This document shows positions 24,873-34,427 of a stretch of 64,000 bases of DNA, one piece after another. Source of the stretch: Magnetospirillum sp. 15-1. GTDB taxonomy: Bacteria; Pseudomonadota; Alphaproteobacteria; Rhodospirillales; Magnetospirillaceae. How positions within the stretch are numbered: the first letter of the stretch is position 1; each line of letters starts with the position of its first letter. Location: NCBI RefSeq assembly GCF_900184795.1, contig NZ_FXXN01000027.1, positions 103,296 to 167,295 of the forward strand, written 5' to 3'. The notes under the pieces were generated by a model that was not told the origin of the DNA, did no database searches, and saw nothing but the letters and a program-made list of their open reading frames with translations. The position numbers and the translations under genes are program-made.

Positions 24873-24881
24873 CGCGATCCC

Positions 24882-25706
24882 CTATGGCAAGACGGCATCG
24901 CCGAAGAGAGAACTCAGAGACAGCCGCCGTGACCAGCCCTGCAATTCCGGGCTGACGGTGACCGTCCAGCCGTCGCCGTAGTGCATGGTGTTCTCGCTGA
25001 TGAACCTTGGCGGCTCCGATATCCAGAACACGTTCTCATGCGCGATGAAGGTGTGGGACTGCTCCAGCAGCGAGATCAGCGGCGTGACGGCCTGGGTCTC
25101 GCTCTCCAGCTTCATGCGTTTGCGCACGAACGCCAATGTGATGGCCTGGGACTCCACCGGCCCCCACACGAAGCCGTCCGTGCCGTAATAGAGAAGGGCC
25201 AAGGCCGAGAGATCGGTGCTGGGCAGCCCTTCTGCGGTCAGCGTCTCAGTGATGGCCGCCCTGACCCCAAGGGGCAGGGTGTCGAAGCAAGTGGCGCATT
25301 CGTCGCTCAGCGCATTCCACAGCGCCTGCTCCTTGGCCCTGACCGCATCGATCAGGCCGCCTTCCAGATATTCCGACAGTTCGCGGCAAAAGCCTTGGCT
25401 CATGCAAGCCTGGATCAGCGGCCATGCGCGGCGGATCGGCTCATCGATCAGCGTGTCCCGCACGTTCGCCCCAACCTGCTGCTGCCACATCTCGGTGGAG
25501 AGCGTCCGCACCCAGGTCATCGCCAGCGGCGACGGGCACCAAACGATGCGGCGCGGCGGCGTGAGCCCAGCGGCGCGGTAGGCCTCGGTGATGACCTGCT
25601 CGATGGCGGCGTGGTCCTGGCGCGTGGTCAGCCCCAGCGCGGTTTTCCAGGTGTGGAGATGGCGACGCGCCGCGTCCTTGATGTCTCCGGTAAAGCTGTT
25701 GAACAT
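24882..25706 (-). CDS. DUF6745-like protein
   Basis: 274 residues from the ATG at 25706, preceded by GAGGG; the longer frame to 25961 has no ribosome site. The segment AIEQVITEAYRAAGLTPP followed by RRIVWCPSPLAMTW is characteristic of a large actinobacterial and proteobacterial family (DUF6745) of unknown function. A long helical middle and a beta-rich end follow. The gene is first in a two-gene operon with the HAD-like gene and diverges from a secreted-protein gene. Confidence 0.55.
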   Translation of the reverse strand: MFNSFTGDIKDAARRHLHTWKTALGLTTRQDHAAIEQVITEAYRAAGLTPPRRIVWCPSPLAMTWVRTLSTEMWQQQVGANVRDTLIDEPIRRAWPLIQACMSQGFCRELSEYLEGGLIDAVRAKEQALWNALSDECATCFDTLPLGVRAAITETLTAEGLPSTDLSALALLYYGTDGFVWGPVESQAITLAFVRKRMKLESETQAVTPLISLLEQSHTFIAHENVFWISEPPRFISENTMHYGDGWTVTVSPELQGWSRRLSLSSLFGDAVLP

Positions 25707-25747
25707 GAATGCGCCCTCAAAGGCGGGGTTATCCGCAATGTTAATGA

Positions 25748-25773
25748 CCCTCGTATTTAGCTGTCTACGAGGG
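25748..25773. promoter_or_regulatory. 8-bp inverted repeat upstream of the DUF6745-like gene
   Basis: CCCTCGTA (25748-25755) and TACGAGGG (25766-25773) with a 10-nt spacer, 42 bp upstream of the DUF6745-like start. No T-tract. A candidate operator for the divergent pair. Confidence 0.45.
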
Positions 25774-25896
25774 CCATGCTTTACAGGCAGCGCCCGTGCT
25801 GGAACGTGGAGCGACCTGCCGGGAATCCAGTTACGTCCGTAAAAGACCGGCTGCGGGCACCGTTCTGATCGCGCTATGCTGCCGAGGAGGTGGGCC

Positions 25897-26322
25897 ATGT
25901 TCACTCGGTTCCTCGCGGTCTTGGCGCTCCTGCTGTCGCCTTGTACCGCCCATGCCGTCAACGATGCCTGCCAAATTCATCGCCTCAAGCTGTCGCCGAT
26001 GATGCAAGTGCTGGTCGAGCGCCTGCGTTGGCATATGTGGACTCGCAACAACGACCTGAAGATCACCGCCGAAGCCGATCTGGATGCCTTCATCGCCCTC
26101 ACGCAGATCACCGACCGCTACGGCAAGCTGATCACCAATGCCATCCGTGACTACAACGACGGTGACCCAGAGGCCGACCATTTGTGCTTCAAGTATGTCC
26201 TTGAGGCCGACTGTGAGAGCTACCTCGTCTACCAGCGCACCGTTATCGATCTGCCCAAGAGCGACCGCAAGGCCATCGAGGATGAAGGTGTGCGGCGGTG
26301 CGAACGGGCGAGGAATTTCTGA
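25897..26322 (+). CDS. Secreted hypothetical protein
   Basis: 141 residues from the ATG at 25897, with GAGGAGG upstream. A Sec signal peptide is clear (MFTRFLAVLALLLSPCTAHA, cleavage after Ala20). The mature part is helical with four cysteines (DACQIH, HLCFKYV, ADCESY, RRCERA), which could form two periplasmic disulfides. No family recognised. Confidence 0.65.
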   Translation: MFTRFLAVLALLLSPCTAHAVNDACQIHRLKLSPMMQVLVERLRWHMWTRNNDLKITAEADLDAFIALTQITDRYGKLITNAIRDYNDGDPEADHLCFKYVLEADCESYLVYQRTVIDLPKSDRKAIEDEGVRRCERARNF

Positions 26323-26415
26323 GGGAAATAGAGGCCGTCCTCCTGCCATTCCTGTTTCGCGCCAAACATCTCTACTATAGGATGTTCTCGCAATTCATTC
26401 CGGTGGGGAACGGGC

Positions 26416-27120
26416 ATGTCGCTGAAAGTCGAGGAATTCGCCAAACGTCGCGCCATGAGGGAGGGAATTCCAGAAAGCTTGCTGGTTCCGGTTGTCGCTG
26501 TCGATCAGAACGCAATCACCGAATATGTCGGCGAAATTACCCCGATTATGCCTCGGTCACCGGAAAAAGCGTTGCTGGTTACCGTGAGGGCACCGGACAC
26601 CACAGATCGTAACCTGCGGGTCTGGAACAATCCGGCATCAAACATCTATTTCCAAGAACGACAAGTCTGGGTCCATGTAGATTACCATGGCTACCGCCGC
26701 GCATATAAGAAGGCGATGCCGAGCGATAATATTGATAAATTTGTCCTCAGCCATACCATGGGGCGACCCATGGCTAGAATTCTTGGATTTAATTATATCC
26801 GCCTCACCCCGGTCACGAAGAAAGCAAATACAAGTAGCATTCTTTCTGAAATTCAAGGCTGCCGTCGATATGCCGACCCGAAGTTTTACAAAAAATTATT
26901 AGAGGCAAAACCTCGTATATTGTACGCAGATACCACAGAAATGCTACTAATGCTTGATATTATGATTGGTGGAAATTTCGCCGAGGAGGCGTATTGGGCC
27001 GAATATCTATTCGCGCCAGTCGGAACGCCCCCGCCCCCTGACCTGATCGGAAGCCTGCGGACATATGATTGGGTGTGTGATGGCGACCTCCCTTCTGGTG
27101 GTGACTTTATCCAGCTATAG
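26416..27120 (+). CDS. Hypothetical protein, island B
   Basis: 234 residues. The ATG follows GGGGAACGGGC. No signal peptide or membrane segment is visible. A basic central part (VDYHGYRRAYKKAM) and a C-terminal acidic/Pro-rich part are the only compositional features. Codon use becomes clearly AT-richer from about 26640 to 27000 than in neighbouring genes, which suggests recent acquisition. Function unknown. Confidence 0.6.
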   Translation: MSLKVEEFAKRRAMREGIPESLLVPVVAVDQNAITEYVGEITPIMPRSPEKALLVTVRAPDTTDRNLRVWNNPASNIYFQERQVWVHVDYHGYRRAYKKAMPSDNIDKFVLSHTMGRPMARILGFNYIRLTPVTKKANTSSILSEIQGCRRYADPKFYKKLLEAKPRILYADTTEMLLMLDIMIGGNFAEEAYWAEYLFAPVGTPPPPDLIGSLRTYDWVCDGDLPSGGDFIQL

Positions 27121-27162
27121 AGGCCGCCTATTGGCTGAGATGTGGAGCAAGGGGATCGGGCA

Positions 27163-27510
27163 ATGGCGAACAATGAGCTCTGGCTGACCTTCACCTATAA
27201 AGGCAAAACGGGTGTCCTTAGGGAGGAGAAGGCGCACTGCGTCCTCAAGGACACTGGAAGCAATATTTCCTTGGAAGGGGAAATCTTCCCCATATCAAAC
27301 GGCAACTGGAGGCAAGCTCTCAGAGATGCGCTAGCTCATTACGGGTGTGAACTCGTCGATGTAACAAGGGTTTATGACGATAACGAAGAGACAAAGAAAA
27401 TTAAGAAGATTATTGAGGGTAGCGAGGGGAAGGGTTCCGGGTGTTGCATCTTGTTGGCCTCTGGAATTGTATTTGCGGCTGCGACTTTGACGATCTCTAT
27501 TATTGCCTGA
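27163..27510 (+). CDS. Hypothetical protein with C-terminal membrane anchor
   Basis: 115 residues from the ATG at 27163 (a GTG at 27142 is in frame). The N-terminal 90 residues are soluble and contain CVLKDTGSN and WRQALRDALAHYGCELVDV. The C-terminus is one hydrophobic helix (CCILLASGIVFAAATLTISIIA) with no charged tail, i.e. a tail anchor. It follows the 234-aa gene by about 40 bp in the same direction. No family recognised. Confidence 0.55.
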   Translation: MANNELWLTFTYKGKTGVLREEKAHCVLKDTGSNISLEGEIFPISNGNWRQALRDALAHYGCELVDVTRVYDDNEETKKIKKIIEGSEGKGSGCCILLASGIVFAAATLTISIIA

Positions 27511-27734
27511 CTAATCTAGGCGTTCATTATAACGCAACAGAGGTTTGGGCTATTTCCCCCGGATTTTCCCGGATGAGGCAGGTTGCCCAGCGTAAGCCCC
27601 CGCCCTTGTTGGCTCCTCAGGGTTGTGATACTTACGTGCATGCATTTGGCGTTGTTGGCTCGCGGATGAGGGGAGACTGCCGCAGGTCGTAGCGTCGTTG
27701 GTGTGGTGAATTGATGCCAGGGGGCAAGACGGAC

Positions 27735-30464
27735 ATGGTGGCGACGACATCTACGGGCATTCGCACTGAGAGTGGGTCTCGGAGGCTGCTGCTTTCAACA
27801 GCATCCTCCTTGGCGGTGATGGTTGCGCTATCCTCCGGCACCGCTTCGGCCGCGACGCAGTCGATTGACCTTTCCGGCGCCGCAGCCGTAACTGACTTGA
27901 CAGCGCATACGGAGGCCGGAGATGCAGCGTCCACGTCTGGAAATGGCGCCGGGCAAACCTGGACGATTACAAACAGCGTTACCAACCAATCAACAGGAGC
28001 TTCTGGACTGGGAATTGGCGGATCAAATGCAACCATTTCAATTGTAAACACAGGCGTTCTTAGCTCTAGTAATGGGTCCGGAATTTACGTTACCGGCGGA
28101 ACTGGCGGGGCAGCCTCCTTTATCATTAATATCATAAATTCATCATCGATAGTATCAACTGGCGGGAATGGTTCTGGTGTAGAATACACACCATTCAGTC
28201 CAAGTGGGGCTGACCGCCTAACGATAACAAATTCAGGGTTAATATCCGGAGCAGGGACGGGAAGTGGTATTGATGTAGCGGAAACAGATAATGGGAATTC
28301 GCTGACAACTAAGGCGCTGAGTATTTCCAATGCTGGCGGCACTATTCGCGGCGGGACGTCGGGTGGGCATGGTATTTATCTCGAAAACTCAGGATCGCCA
28401 ACATCTGCCCCGGCAATAATAACAAATTCATCTGGAACCATTATGGCAAGGGCCGGAAATAACTCAGGGATATATAGCGCCAGAAGTTCCTTTAACAGCA
28501 TAACCATTTCAATCTCTGGTGGCACCGTCATTGGCAGCGGCACTGGAGCTGGCATCGATCTATCAACTTCAAGTCCGACATCGGATGTAGTCGTTCTCTC
28601 TGGCGGTCTCCTCTCCAGTGGCGATAGTGGTGCCAGTGCCGCACTGAAGATGTATGGAGCCCTGACCTCTTCACTGACCATTACTGGCGGCACCCTCACC
28701 GGTGCAACGACCTTTGCAAACACCAACAAGACCGACATCGTCTTCGGCAGTGCGTCGAGTGATAGCTTCACCACTGGGGGTGATTTCGGCGTTACCAACA
28801 AGACTGCCAAGACGGTCACGGTGACCAACGGTGCCATCTCGGTCGGGCACAACATCTATTCCACCGGTGCCATCACCCTGACGGGCGGCACGGTGACCAT
28901 GACGGCCAGCAAGGATTTTGCCACCAATACCGGTCTGGTCATGAACGGCGGGACCTTGGACCTGGGCATCTATGCCGCCAAGATCAACAACGCCACCCAG
29001 ACCGCCGGTGGTTTCAGCATGACCGGCTCCGGCACGCTGAAAACCACCATCGGGGCCAGCGCCACCGGCGCCCTTGATCTCAGCACCAATGCGGTGACCT
29101 GGACCAATGCGGGCCAGACCTTGACTATCGTGCCGACGGTATCGGGCTATAGCGTCAAGAGCGGCGATAAGTTCCTGGTGGTCAACCAGAACGCCGCAGG
29201 CACCACCACCACCACCGGCACCATCTCCGTTTCCAACTCGGGCCTGATCTCCTGGACCGCCACCAAGGCTACCGGGGCGGTGACCGACGCCTATGGCGCC
29301 TCCAGCATCGGCGACAAGGATATCTACCTGACGGCAAGCATCGCAAATGCCACCAGCATCGCCGGAGTATCATCGGCCAGTGCCGGGGCCATCAATGCCC
29401 TGTCGACAACCGGCGCTCCCGCCACCCTGGCCTCGGCCGTGCAAAGCCTTTCGTCGTCGGAATTGCCCAAGGCAGGCGACCAATTGCGACCTGCCGCCAA
29501 TGGCGGTATGGCGCAGGCAGCCCAAGCAGTCACCGGCGGCGTATTGACCACCATCGGCAACCGCTCCGACGCGGTGCGGCAGGCGGCCAACGGCGGCACC
29601 GGCATCAATTCGGGCGAGACCCTGAGGGGCATGGGCGTCTGGGCCGAAGGCTTCGGCGGCGTCGGCGACCAGGGCAAACGCCAAGACATCGACGGCTATT
29701 CCATCGCCACCGGCGGTCTGGCGGGGGGCGTTGATTTCGCCGTCACCCCGGCAACTCGGGTCGGTGTCGCCTTCGGCTATGCCCGCAGCGCCGTGGACGG
29801 CAAGGGCAACAACCGTCAGGACCGGACCAGCATCGACAGCTATCAGGGCAGCCTATACGCCACCTACACCGGCTCTCCGTGGTATGTGAATGGGTCCGCC
29901 TCGGTCGGCCTGCATCAGTACAATGCCACTCGCTATCAGAGCTTCACCGGGTTCAGCGACCGGGCGACCTCTGACCACAACGGTTACCAGTACACGGCGG
30001 CGATTGATGGTGGCTATCCCATCGCCGTTGCCGGTGCGGTACTGACCCCGGTGGTGGGAGCGCAGTATTCCTACCTGACCCAGGACGGCTACACCGAAAG
30101 CAGCTCCAATGGCGCTGGATTGAGGGTGAACAGCCAGGACCACAATTCCTATCGCTCCATGCTGGGTGCCAAAGCCTCCAAGACCTTCACCTTGGATGGC
30201 GGCGAGAAGCTGACCCCTGAATTCCGTGCCAAGTGGCTGCATGAGTTCAACGCCAAGGCGGTCGATACCATCTCGACCTTCGCCGGAGGCGGTTCCAGCT
30301 TCACCACCACCGGGGTAAAGCCCGCTGCCGAGACCTTTGTCGTTGGTATTGGCGCCACCATGGTGAACAAGGACGACCTCAGCCTTGTCGCCAATTATGA
30401 CGCCGAGTTGCGGGACCAGTTTGTCGGTCACAAGCTGTCGCTGAACCTGCGTCAGGAATTCTAA
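27735..30464 (+). CDS. Autotransporter (type Va secretion) with Gly/Ser/Thr-rich passenger
   Basis: 909 residues from the ATG at 27735 (GGGGG ten bases upstream; in-frame ATG 27714 and TTG 27711 are alternatives). An extended signal peptide spans residues 1-38 (ends SSGTASA). Residues 40 to about 560 are a repetitive passenger (ITNS, SGGT, TGAT motifs) typical of a beta-helix. The last 280 residues form the autotransporter beta-barrel (GVWAEGFGGVGDQG, then many alternating strands) and end in the terminal Phe of LRQEF. The passenger is expected on the cell surface. Its first third is AT-rich while the rest is GC-rich, hinting at a mosaic origin. Confidence 0.9.
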   Translation: MVATTSTGIRTESGSRRLLLSTASSLAVMVALSSGTASAATQSIDLSGAAAVTDLTAHTEAGDAASTSGNGAGQTWTITNSVTNQSTGASGLGIGGSNATISIVNTGVLSSSNGSGIYVTGGTGGAASFIINIINSSSIVSTGGNGSGVEYTPFSPSGADRLTITNSGLISGAGTGSGIDVAETDNGNSLTTKALSISNAGGTIRGGTSGGHGIYLENSGSPTSAPAIITNSSGTIMARAGNNSGIYSARSSFNSITISISGGTVIGSGTGAGIDLSTSSPTSDVVVLSGGLLSSGDSGASAALKMYGALTSSLTITGGTLTGATTFANTNKTDIVFGSASSDSFTTGGDFGVTNKTAKTVTVTNGAISVGHNIYSTGAITLTGGTVTMTASKDFATNTGLVMNGGTLDLGIYAAKINNATQTAGGFSMTGSGTLKTTIGASATGALDLSTNAVTWTNAGQTLTIVPTVSGYSVKSGDKFLVVNQNAAGTTTTTGTISVSNSGLISWTATKATGAVTDAYGASSIGDKDIYLTASIANATSIAGVSSASAGAINALSTTGAPATLASAVQSLSSSELPKAGDQLRPAANGGMAQAAQAVTGGVLTTIGNRSDAVRQAANGGTGINSGETLRGMGVWAEGFGGVGDQGKRQDIDGYSIATGGLAGGVDFAVTPATRVGVAFGYARSAVDGKGNNRQDRTSIDSYQGSLYATYTGSPWYVNGSASVGLHQYNATRYQSFTGFSDRATSDHNGYQYTAAIDGGYPIAVAGAVLTPVVGAQYSYLTQDGYTESSSNGAGLRVNSQDHNSYRSMLGAKASKTFTLDGGEKLTPEFRAKWLHEFNAKAVDTISTFAGGGSSFTTTGVKPAAETFVVGIGATMVNKDDLSLVANYDAELRDQFVGHKLSLNLRQEF

Positions 30465-30478
30465 CGGTCGGGGCCAGG

Positions 30479-31321
30479 ATGGACAGTGCATTGCGCTTGA
30501 TCATCCTGGCGTCCTTGCTGGCGAGCGTGACCTCATGCGCCACCTTTGACCGTCAAGGAGCCGCCGACACCCTGGCGGTTCGAGGTGGGCTGCAACGGTC
30601 GTTGGTCAAGACCGATCCATTTACCCTGACGACCTATTCCCGCCTCGCCACTCCCGGACGGCCCGTCACCATCTATATTGAAGGCGATGGTCTGGCTTGG
30701 CTGGACCGCAACCGAGTATCGCCGGACCCGACGCCACGCAATCCCGTCGCGCTGGACCTTGCCAGTCACGACCGTTCCGCCAATGTCGCCTACCTTGCTC
30801 GCCCCTGCCAATATACCGAGCCGAGGTTCAACCCCCGCTGCACCGAGGTCTATTGGACCGACCGCCGTTTTTCGGAGGAGGTGGTTGCATCCATGAACGC
30901 CGCCGTCGAGCAAATCAAGCGCGGCGCGTCCGCCGATACCGTTCATCTGGTGGGCTATTCCGGCGGTGGCGCTGTGGCAACGTTGATTGCCGCCCGACGC
31001 AAGGACGTGGCCTCACTGCGTACCGTAGCGGGAAACCTCGACCATGAGGCGGTCAATGCCCATCACGGGGTTTCACCGATGCGCGGGTCGCTCAATCCCA
31101 TTGATGTGGCTGGAGCCGCATCGACCATCCCCCAGCTCCACTTCTCAGGCAGTCTTGATACCGTCGTGCCTTCCGTCATTGCCCGTGATTATGCCAAGCG
31201 GGCGGCCAATCCCGCCTGCATTCAGGTAGTGACGGTGGAGGGAGCCACCCATGCCGATGGCTGGTCCGAGCGTTGGCCAGACCTCCTCAAAATGCCGGTG
31301 GAGTGCCGGGCACGGCCCTGA
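30479..31321 (+). CDS. Alpha/beta-hydrolase-like lipoprotein
   Basis: 280 residues. The N-terminus LIILASLLASVTSCATF ends in a lipobox-like cysteine, so membrane anchoring by lipid is likely. The nucleophile elbow GYSGGGA, a later Asp (SGSLDTVVP) and a late His (GATHADGW) make a plausible Ser-Asp-His triad. Cys residues around ARPCQYTEPRFNPRCTEVYW may pair. It starts 14 bp after the autotransporter stop and may be co-transcribed. Substrate unknown. Confidence 0.75.
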   Translation: MDSALRLIILASLLASVTSCATFDRQGAADTLAVRGGLQRSLVKTDPFTLTTYSRLATPGRPVTIYIEGDGLAWLDRNRVSPDPTPRNPVALDLASHDRSANVAYLARPCQYTEPRFNPRCTEVYWTDRRFSEEVVASMNAAVEQIKRGASADTVHLVGYSGGGAVATLIAARRKDVASLRTVAGNLDHEAVNAHHGVSPMRGSLNPIDVAGAASTIPQLHFSGSLDTVVPSVIARDYAKRAANPACIQVVTVEGATHADGWSERWPDLLKMPVECRARP

Positions 31322-31323
31322 CG

Positions 31324-32793
31324 CTATTTGTTCCAGTCGATGAGGGCTTGACGAAGTTCCGACACCAGTGGCGCCCAATCCCCCAGGCTTGGTTGCCGGA
31401 ATAGACGGGCGGTGGGATACCAAGGCGAGTCGGGACGGTCCACCAGCCATCGCCAGTCGGTATTGGCGCTCAGCATCATCCATAGCGGTCGCCCCAAGGC
31501 CCCGGCCAGATGAGCCGGGCCGGTGCAGGAGCTTATGACCAGATCGAGGCTGGACATGATGGCGGCGGTATCCTCGAAATCCTTGATGCCTTCCGCCACA
31601 TCGACCACGGACGGCGGCAGGGCCGTTCTCTCCATCTCCTTGCGGGCCGGTCCCATCTGCAACACCACGAAACGGATGCCCGGAACGTCGAACAGCGGTA
31701 ACAGCGCCTCCAGGCCAGGAGAGCGCCACCGTTCACCGGGGAAGTCGGGCCGCCCCGCCCAAATCAGGCCGACCGTGCGCTGCCCCTTGGCCAGGGATGA
31801 GACCTGCTTGCGCCAATGCTTGAGGCGGTCATCGCGCGGGGTGAGGTAAGGAACATCTGCCGGAATGGTGTCGATGGTGGTCTTGAGTGCCCGAGGCAGC
31901 GACAGCAATGGGCAGTGGAGGTCGAACGGCGGCGGCGCCTCCTCCCGCGTGATCAAGGTATCCCATCCGGCGGCTCGCATCGCCAAGCCGCGCAGATCGG
32001 AATGGACCTGGAAGACCACCCGTGCCCCCCGGCTCTTGACCAAGGGGAGAAAGCGCATGAATTGGAAGGTGTCGCCGAACCCTTGCTCGTCGTGGACCAG
32101 GATCGTGCGTCCGGTGATGTCCTCGCCATTCCATTGCGGCTGGACGAACTGCCTCTTGAGTTGCCGGGTACGGGGAAGGTCATAGCGGCATTCGTAAATG
32201 TCCCAACCGGGGAGAAAATCACCACGTTCGAGATACGCTTCGCCCGACAGAAGACGAGTATCGGCATTGCCGGGATTCTCCCTCGCTGCCTGGGCAATTT
32301 CCCTGTACCAGCCCTCCCGGTCGCCCAAGGCCCGAAGCGTCAGTGCATAGTTGGCGCGGCAATCGGCATGGCCTGGTTCATACCGCAGCCCCATCTGGTA
32401 GGCATCCCGCGCTTCCGCCAACCGGGCTTGACCGCGTAGGGCATTGCCGAGGTTGATGAACGCCGTGCCCATCTCTGGGCGCATGGCAACGGCACGGCGG
32501 GCGTAAAACTCGGCCTCGTCATGGCGCTCCAGTCCGTTGAGCGCCGCCGCGTAGTGGCTGATGATGGCGGGATCGTCGGGACGTGCCGACAAAGCCTTGC
32601 CGATCCATTCCACCGCTGCATCCCACTTCTCGATCTGAATGGCGACGACGCCGAGAAAATGCTGAGCATCAATGTTGTCGGGCGCAACCTTCAGAACACG
32701 GGAATAGATGGCTTCGGCCATCTGCCAGTTACCGGCCTTGTGGACCTCGATGCCGATAAGGGTGGCCTCTTCCGGGGAGAACTCGACAACCAT
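31324..32793 (-). CDS. TPR-repeat protein with glycosyltransferase-9/41-like C-terminal domain
   Basis: 489 residues from the ATG at 32793. The N-terminal 190 residues are TPR repeats (AEAIYSRVLKVAPDNIDAQHFLGVVA, then tandem 34-residue units). The C-terminal 280 residues match the glycosyltransferase-like module that often follows TPRs in alphaproteobacteria: ILVHDEQGFGDTFQFMRFLP, VGLIWAGRP, SSCTGPAHLAGALGRPLW, and DWRWL before SPWYPTARLFRQ. Such proteins glycosylate proteins or surface structures with nucleotide-sugar donors. It is convergent with the lipoprotein gene, with a 2-bp gap. It might modify the adjacent autotransporter, as TPR-type transferases do elsewhere; this is inference. Confidence 0.8.
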   Translation of the reverse strand: MVVEFSPEEATLIGIEVHKAGNWQMAEAIYSRVLKVAPDNIDAQHFLGVVAIQIEKWDAAVEWIGKALSARPDDPAIISHYAAALNGLERHDEAEFYARRAVAMRPEMGTAFINLGNALRGQARLAEARDAYQMGLRYEPGHADCRANYALTLRALGDREGWYREIAQAARENPGNADTRLLSGEAYLERGDFLPGWDIYECRYDLPRTRQLKRQFVQPQWNGEDITGRTILVHDEQGFGDTFQFMRFLPLVKSRGARVVFQVHSDLRGLAMRAAGWDTLITREEAPPPFDLHCPLLSLPRALKTTIDTIPADVPYLTPRDDRLKHWRKQVSSLAKGQRTVGLIWAGRPDFPGERWRSPGLEALLPLFDVPGIRFVVLQMGPARKEMERTALPPSVVDVAEGIKDFEDTAAIMSSLDLVISSCTGPAHLAGALGRPLWMMLSANTDWRWLVDRPDSPWYPTARLFRQPSLGDWAPLVSELRQALIDWNK

Positions 32794-33008
32794 GGAAAAC
32801 TGCCTTTGAAGCCAATCAGTCGTGAGTATACCCGGTACGGATGGAAGGGCTATAGCCCGCCGTTGCTCCCCCACGTCCCACGGCAGCCAACGGATGCTGG
32901 AATTTCCCTGCCATCAGCCCCTCAGACTACGATCATTTTCATTTCGTAGATCAATAAAATGGCCTGCATTACATTTGCTTTAACGAGCGTTGAAGGGATT
33001 GTAAGGCA

Positions 33009-33704
33009 ATGGCCGCAGGGCGTTTCGTCAGCTATTTGCGCGTGTCAACCGATAGGCAGGGCAAATCCGGCCTGGGGCTGGACGCCCAACGTGAAGCGGT
33101 CGCGAATTACCTCAACGGCGGTCAATGGGAACTGGTCGCGGAAGTCGTCGAGGTGGAGAGCGGGAGACGGCATGACCGCCCGCAGCTTGAGGCCGCGCTG
33201 TCGGCTTGTCGCCTTCACCGGGCCACCCTCGTTGTGGCGAAGCTGGATCGATTGGCGCGAAACGCAAAGTTCCTCCTTCAACTCATCGACAGCGGTGCCG
33301 ACGTGGTGTTCTGCGATCTGCCCCACGTCCCCTCCGGACCAACAGGCCGGTTTCTGCTGACCCAAATGGCCGCCGTCGCCGAACTGGAAGCCGGATTGAT
33401 CAGCCAGCGCACCAAGGCGGCCTTGTCCGCCGCCAAGGCCAGAGGGGTCAAGCTAGGCTCTCCCGGAAACCTGACCGCCGAGGGTCGTGCCAGAGGAGCC
33501 GTGGTTGGCAGACTGATCGCCGTGAAGGCGGCGAATGGCCGTGCCGCCGATCTCTCCCGGACAGTTGGCCAACTCCAGGCCCAGGGCATCACCAGCGCCA
33601 ACGGCATTGCGGCCAAACTGAACGAATGGGGTGTTCCGACGGCCAGGGGCGGTCGCTGGCAGGCGGTCCAGGTTCAACGGGTACTGGCGCGATTGAAGCA
33701 ATAA
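33009..33704 (+). CDS. Serine recombinase (resolvase/invertase family)
   Basis: 231 residues. The catalytic N-terminal domain is complete: YLRVSTDRQ with the nucleophilic Ser, AKLDRLARN and the conserved arginines, then AELEAGLISQRTKAALSAAKARG leading into the E-helix. A short C-terminal DNA-binding part follows (ITSANGIAAKLNEWGVPTARGGRWQAVQVQRVLARL), typical of small resolvase/invertases. Eight bases after the stop lies a 17-bp palindrome that recurs in inverse orientation at 39189, a candidate recombination site. Confidence 0.92.
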   Translation: MAAGRFVSYLRVSTDRQGKSGLGLDAQREAVANYLNGGQWELVAEVVEVESGRRHDRPQLEAALSACRLHRATLVVAKLDRLARNAKFLLQLIDSGADVVFCDLPHVPSGPTGRFLLTQMAAVAELEAGLISQRTKAALSAAKARGVKLGSPGNLTAEGRARGAVVGRLIAVKAANGRAADLSRTVGQLQAQGITSANGIAAKLNEWGVPTARGGRWQAVQVQRVLARLKQ

Positions 33705-33711
33705 GCGGCTC

Positions 33712-33728
33712 TGTTTCGAGACGAAACA
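33712..33728 (+). repeat. 17-bp near-palindrome, left copy (candidate recombination site)
   Basis: TGTTTCGAGACGAAACA: six-base arms GTTTCG/CGAAAC around an asymmetric AGA core. The copy at 39189 has TCT in the core, so the two are inverted relative to each other. It could alternatively be a short hairpin at the end of the recombinase gene. Confidence 0.6.
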
Positions 33729-33731
33729 CTC

Positions 33732-34427
33732 CTATTGCTTTCGTACCCGGATGTCGTGCAGGCAAATGGGTGACGATAGCGGAGTCCGACGCAGGTTCAG
33801 CGTGGCACCGTCCTCGTCGAAATCCGAGATTGTCTCGCCATTGGGCAATTCCAGCAGGAATTTTGCGTTCAGGTCGGCACGTTCAATAAACCCATGCAAG
33901 AATGTGCGCCCGTCAGCCGATCCGGCGAGGGCGAATTGCCCAGAGGGAAGCTCGGCATCGCCAAACTCGACGGACCTTGGGGCAGCTACTTCGCTGGGGG
34001 ACGGTTGACAGTGCTCAAAGTCACCCAGGCGGCGGACATAGCCGACAGCGCCACCAGCTTTTGCCTCAGCCTTTAGCGTGTTAAGCGCGCCGACAAGGGG
34101 GGCTGTCGGACCGCACCGCTTCCATTCGACCAGCGCGGCCATAAGGTCGTCCACCGTCGCGGCATCCCCAATTCTGGTCAGAAATTCCAGGTCATCCAGC
34201 CGAATGATGCCGCCGATCTTGGTTCCATAGTGGGAAATCCTCAGCCAATCGCCTTGGGTAAGGGCGCCGATCACCCCCGTCGTCTGAAAGCGGAGCTCTC
34301 TTGTGCCGAGGTCGCGGAGATCGGGCGGGTTATGCATGTGGCGCATGCGCTCCTGCCCTCGCCAAGCTACGGGGAAGCCCTTGCCATCCTCGCCGGTGCC
34401 TTTATCGCCTACGGCTTCGTCGCTCAT
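33732..34427 (-). CDS. Hypothetical protein in the flanked cassette
   Basis: 231 residues from the ATG at 34427 (upstream in-frame start at 34442). Predominantly soluble, mixed alpha/beta, with no signal peptide or known motif. RLDDLEFLTRIGDAATVDDLMAALVEW looks helical; the C-terminal part is beta-rich. It diverges from the transglycosylase-like gene across a 380-bp gap, so it could be a regulator or an unrelated passenger. No family recognised. Confidence 0.5.
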   Translation of the reverse strand: MSDEAVGDKGTGEDGKGFPVAWRGQERMRHMHNPPDLRDLGTRELRFQTTGVIGALTQGDWLRISHYGTKIGGIIRLDDLEFLTRIGDAATVDDLMAALVEWKRCGPTAPLVGALNTLKAEAKAGGAVGYVRRLGDFEHCQPSPSEVAAPRSVEFGDAELPSGQFALAGSADGRTFLHGFIERADLNAKFLLELPNGETISDFDEDGATLNLRRTPLSSPICLHDIRVRKQ

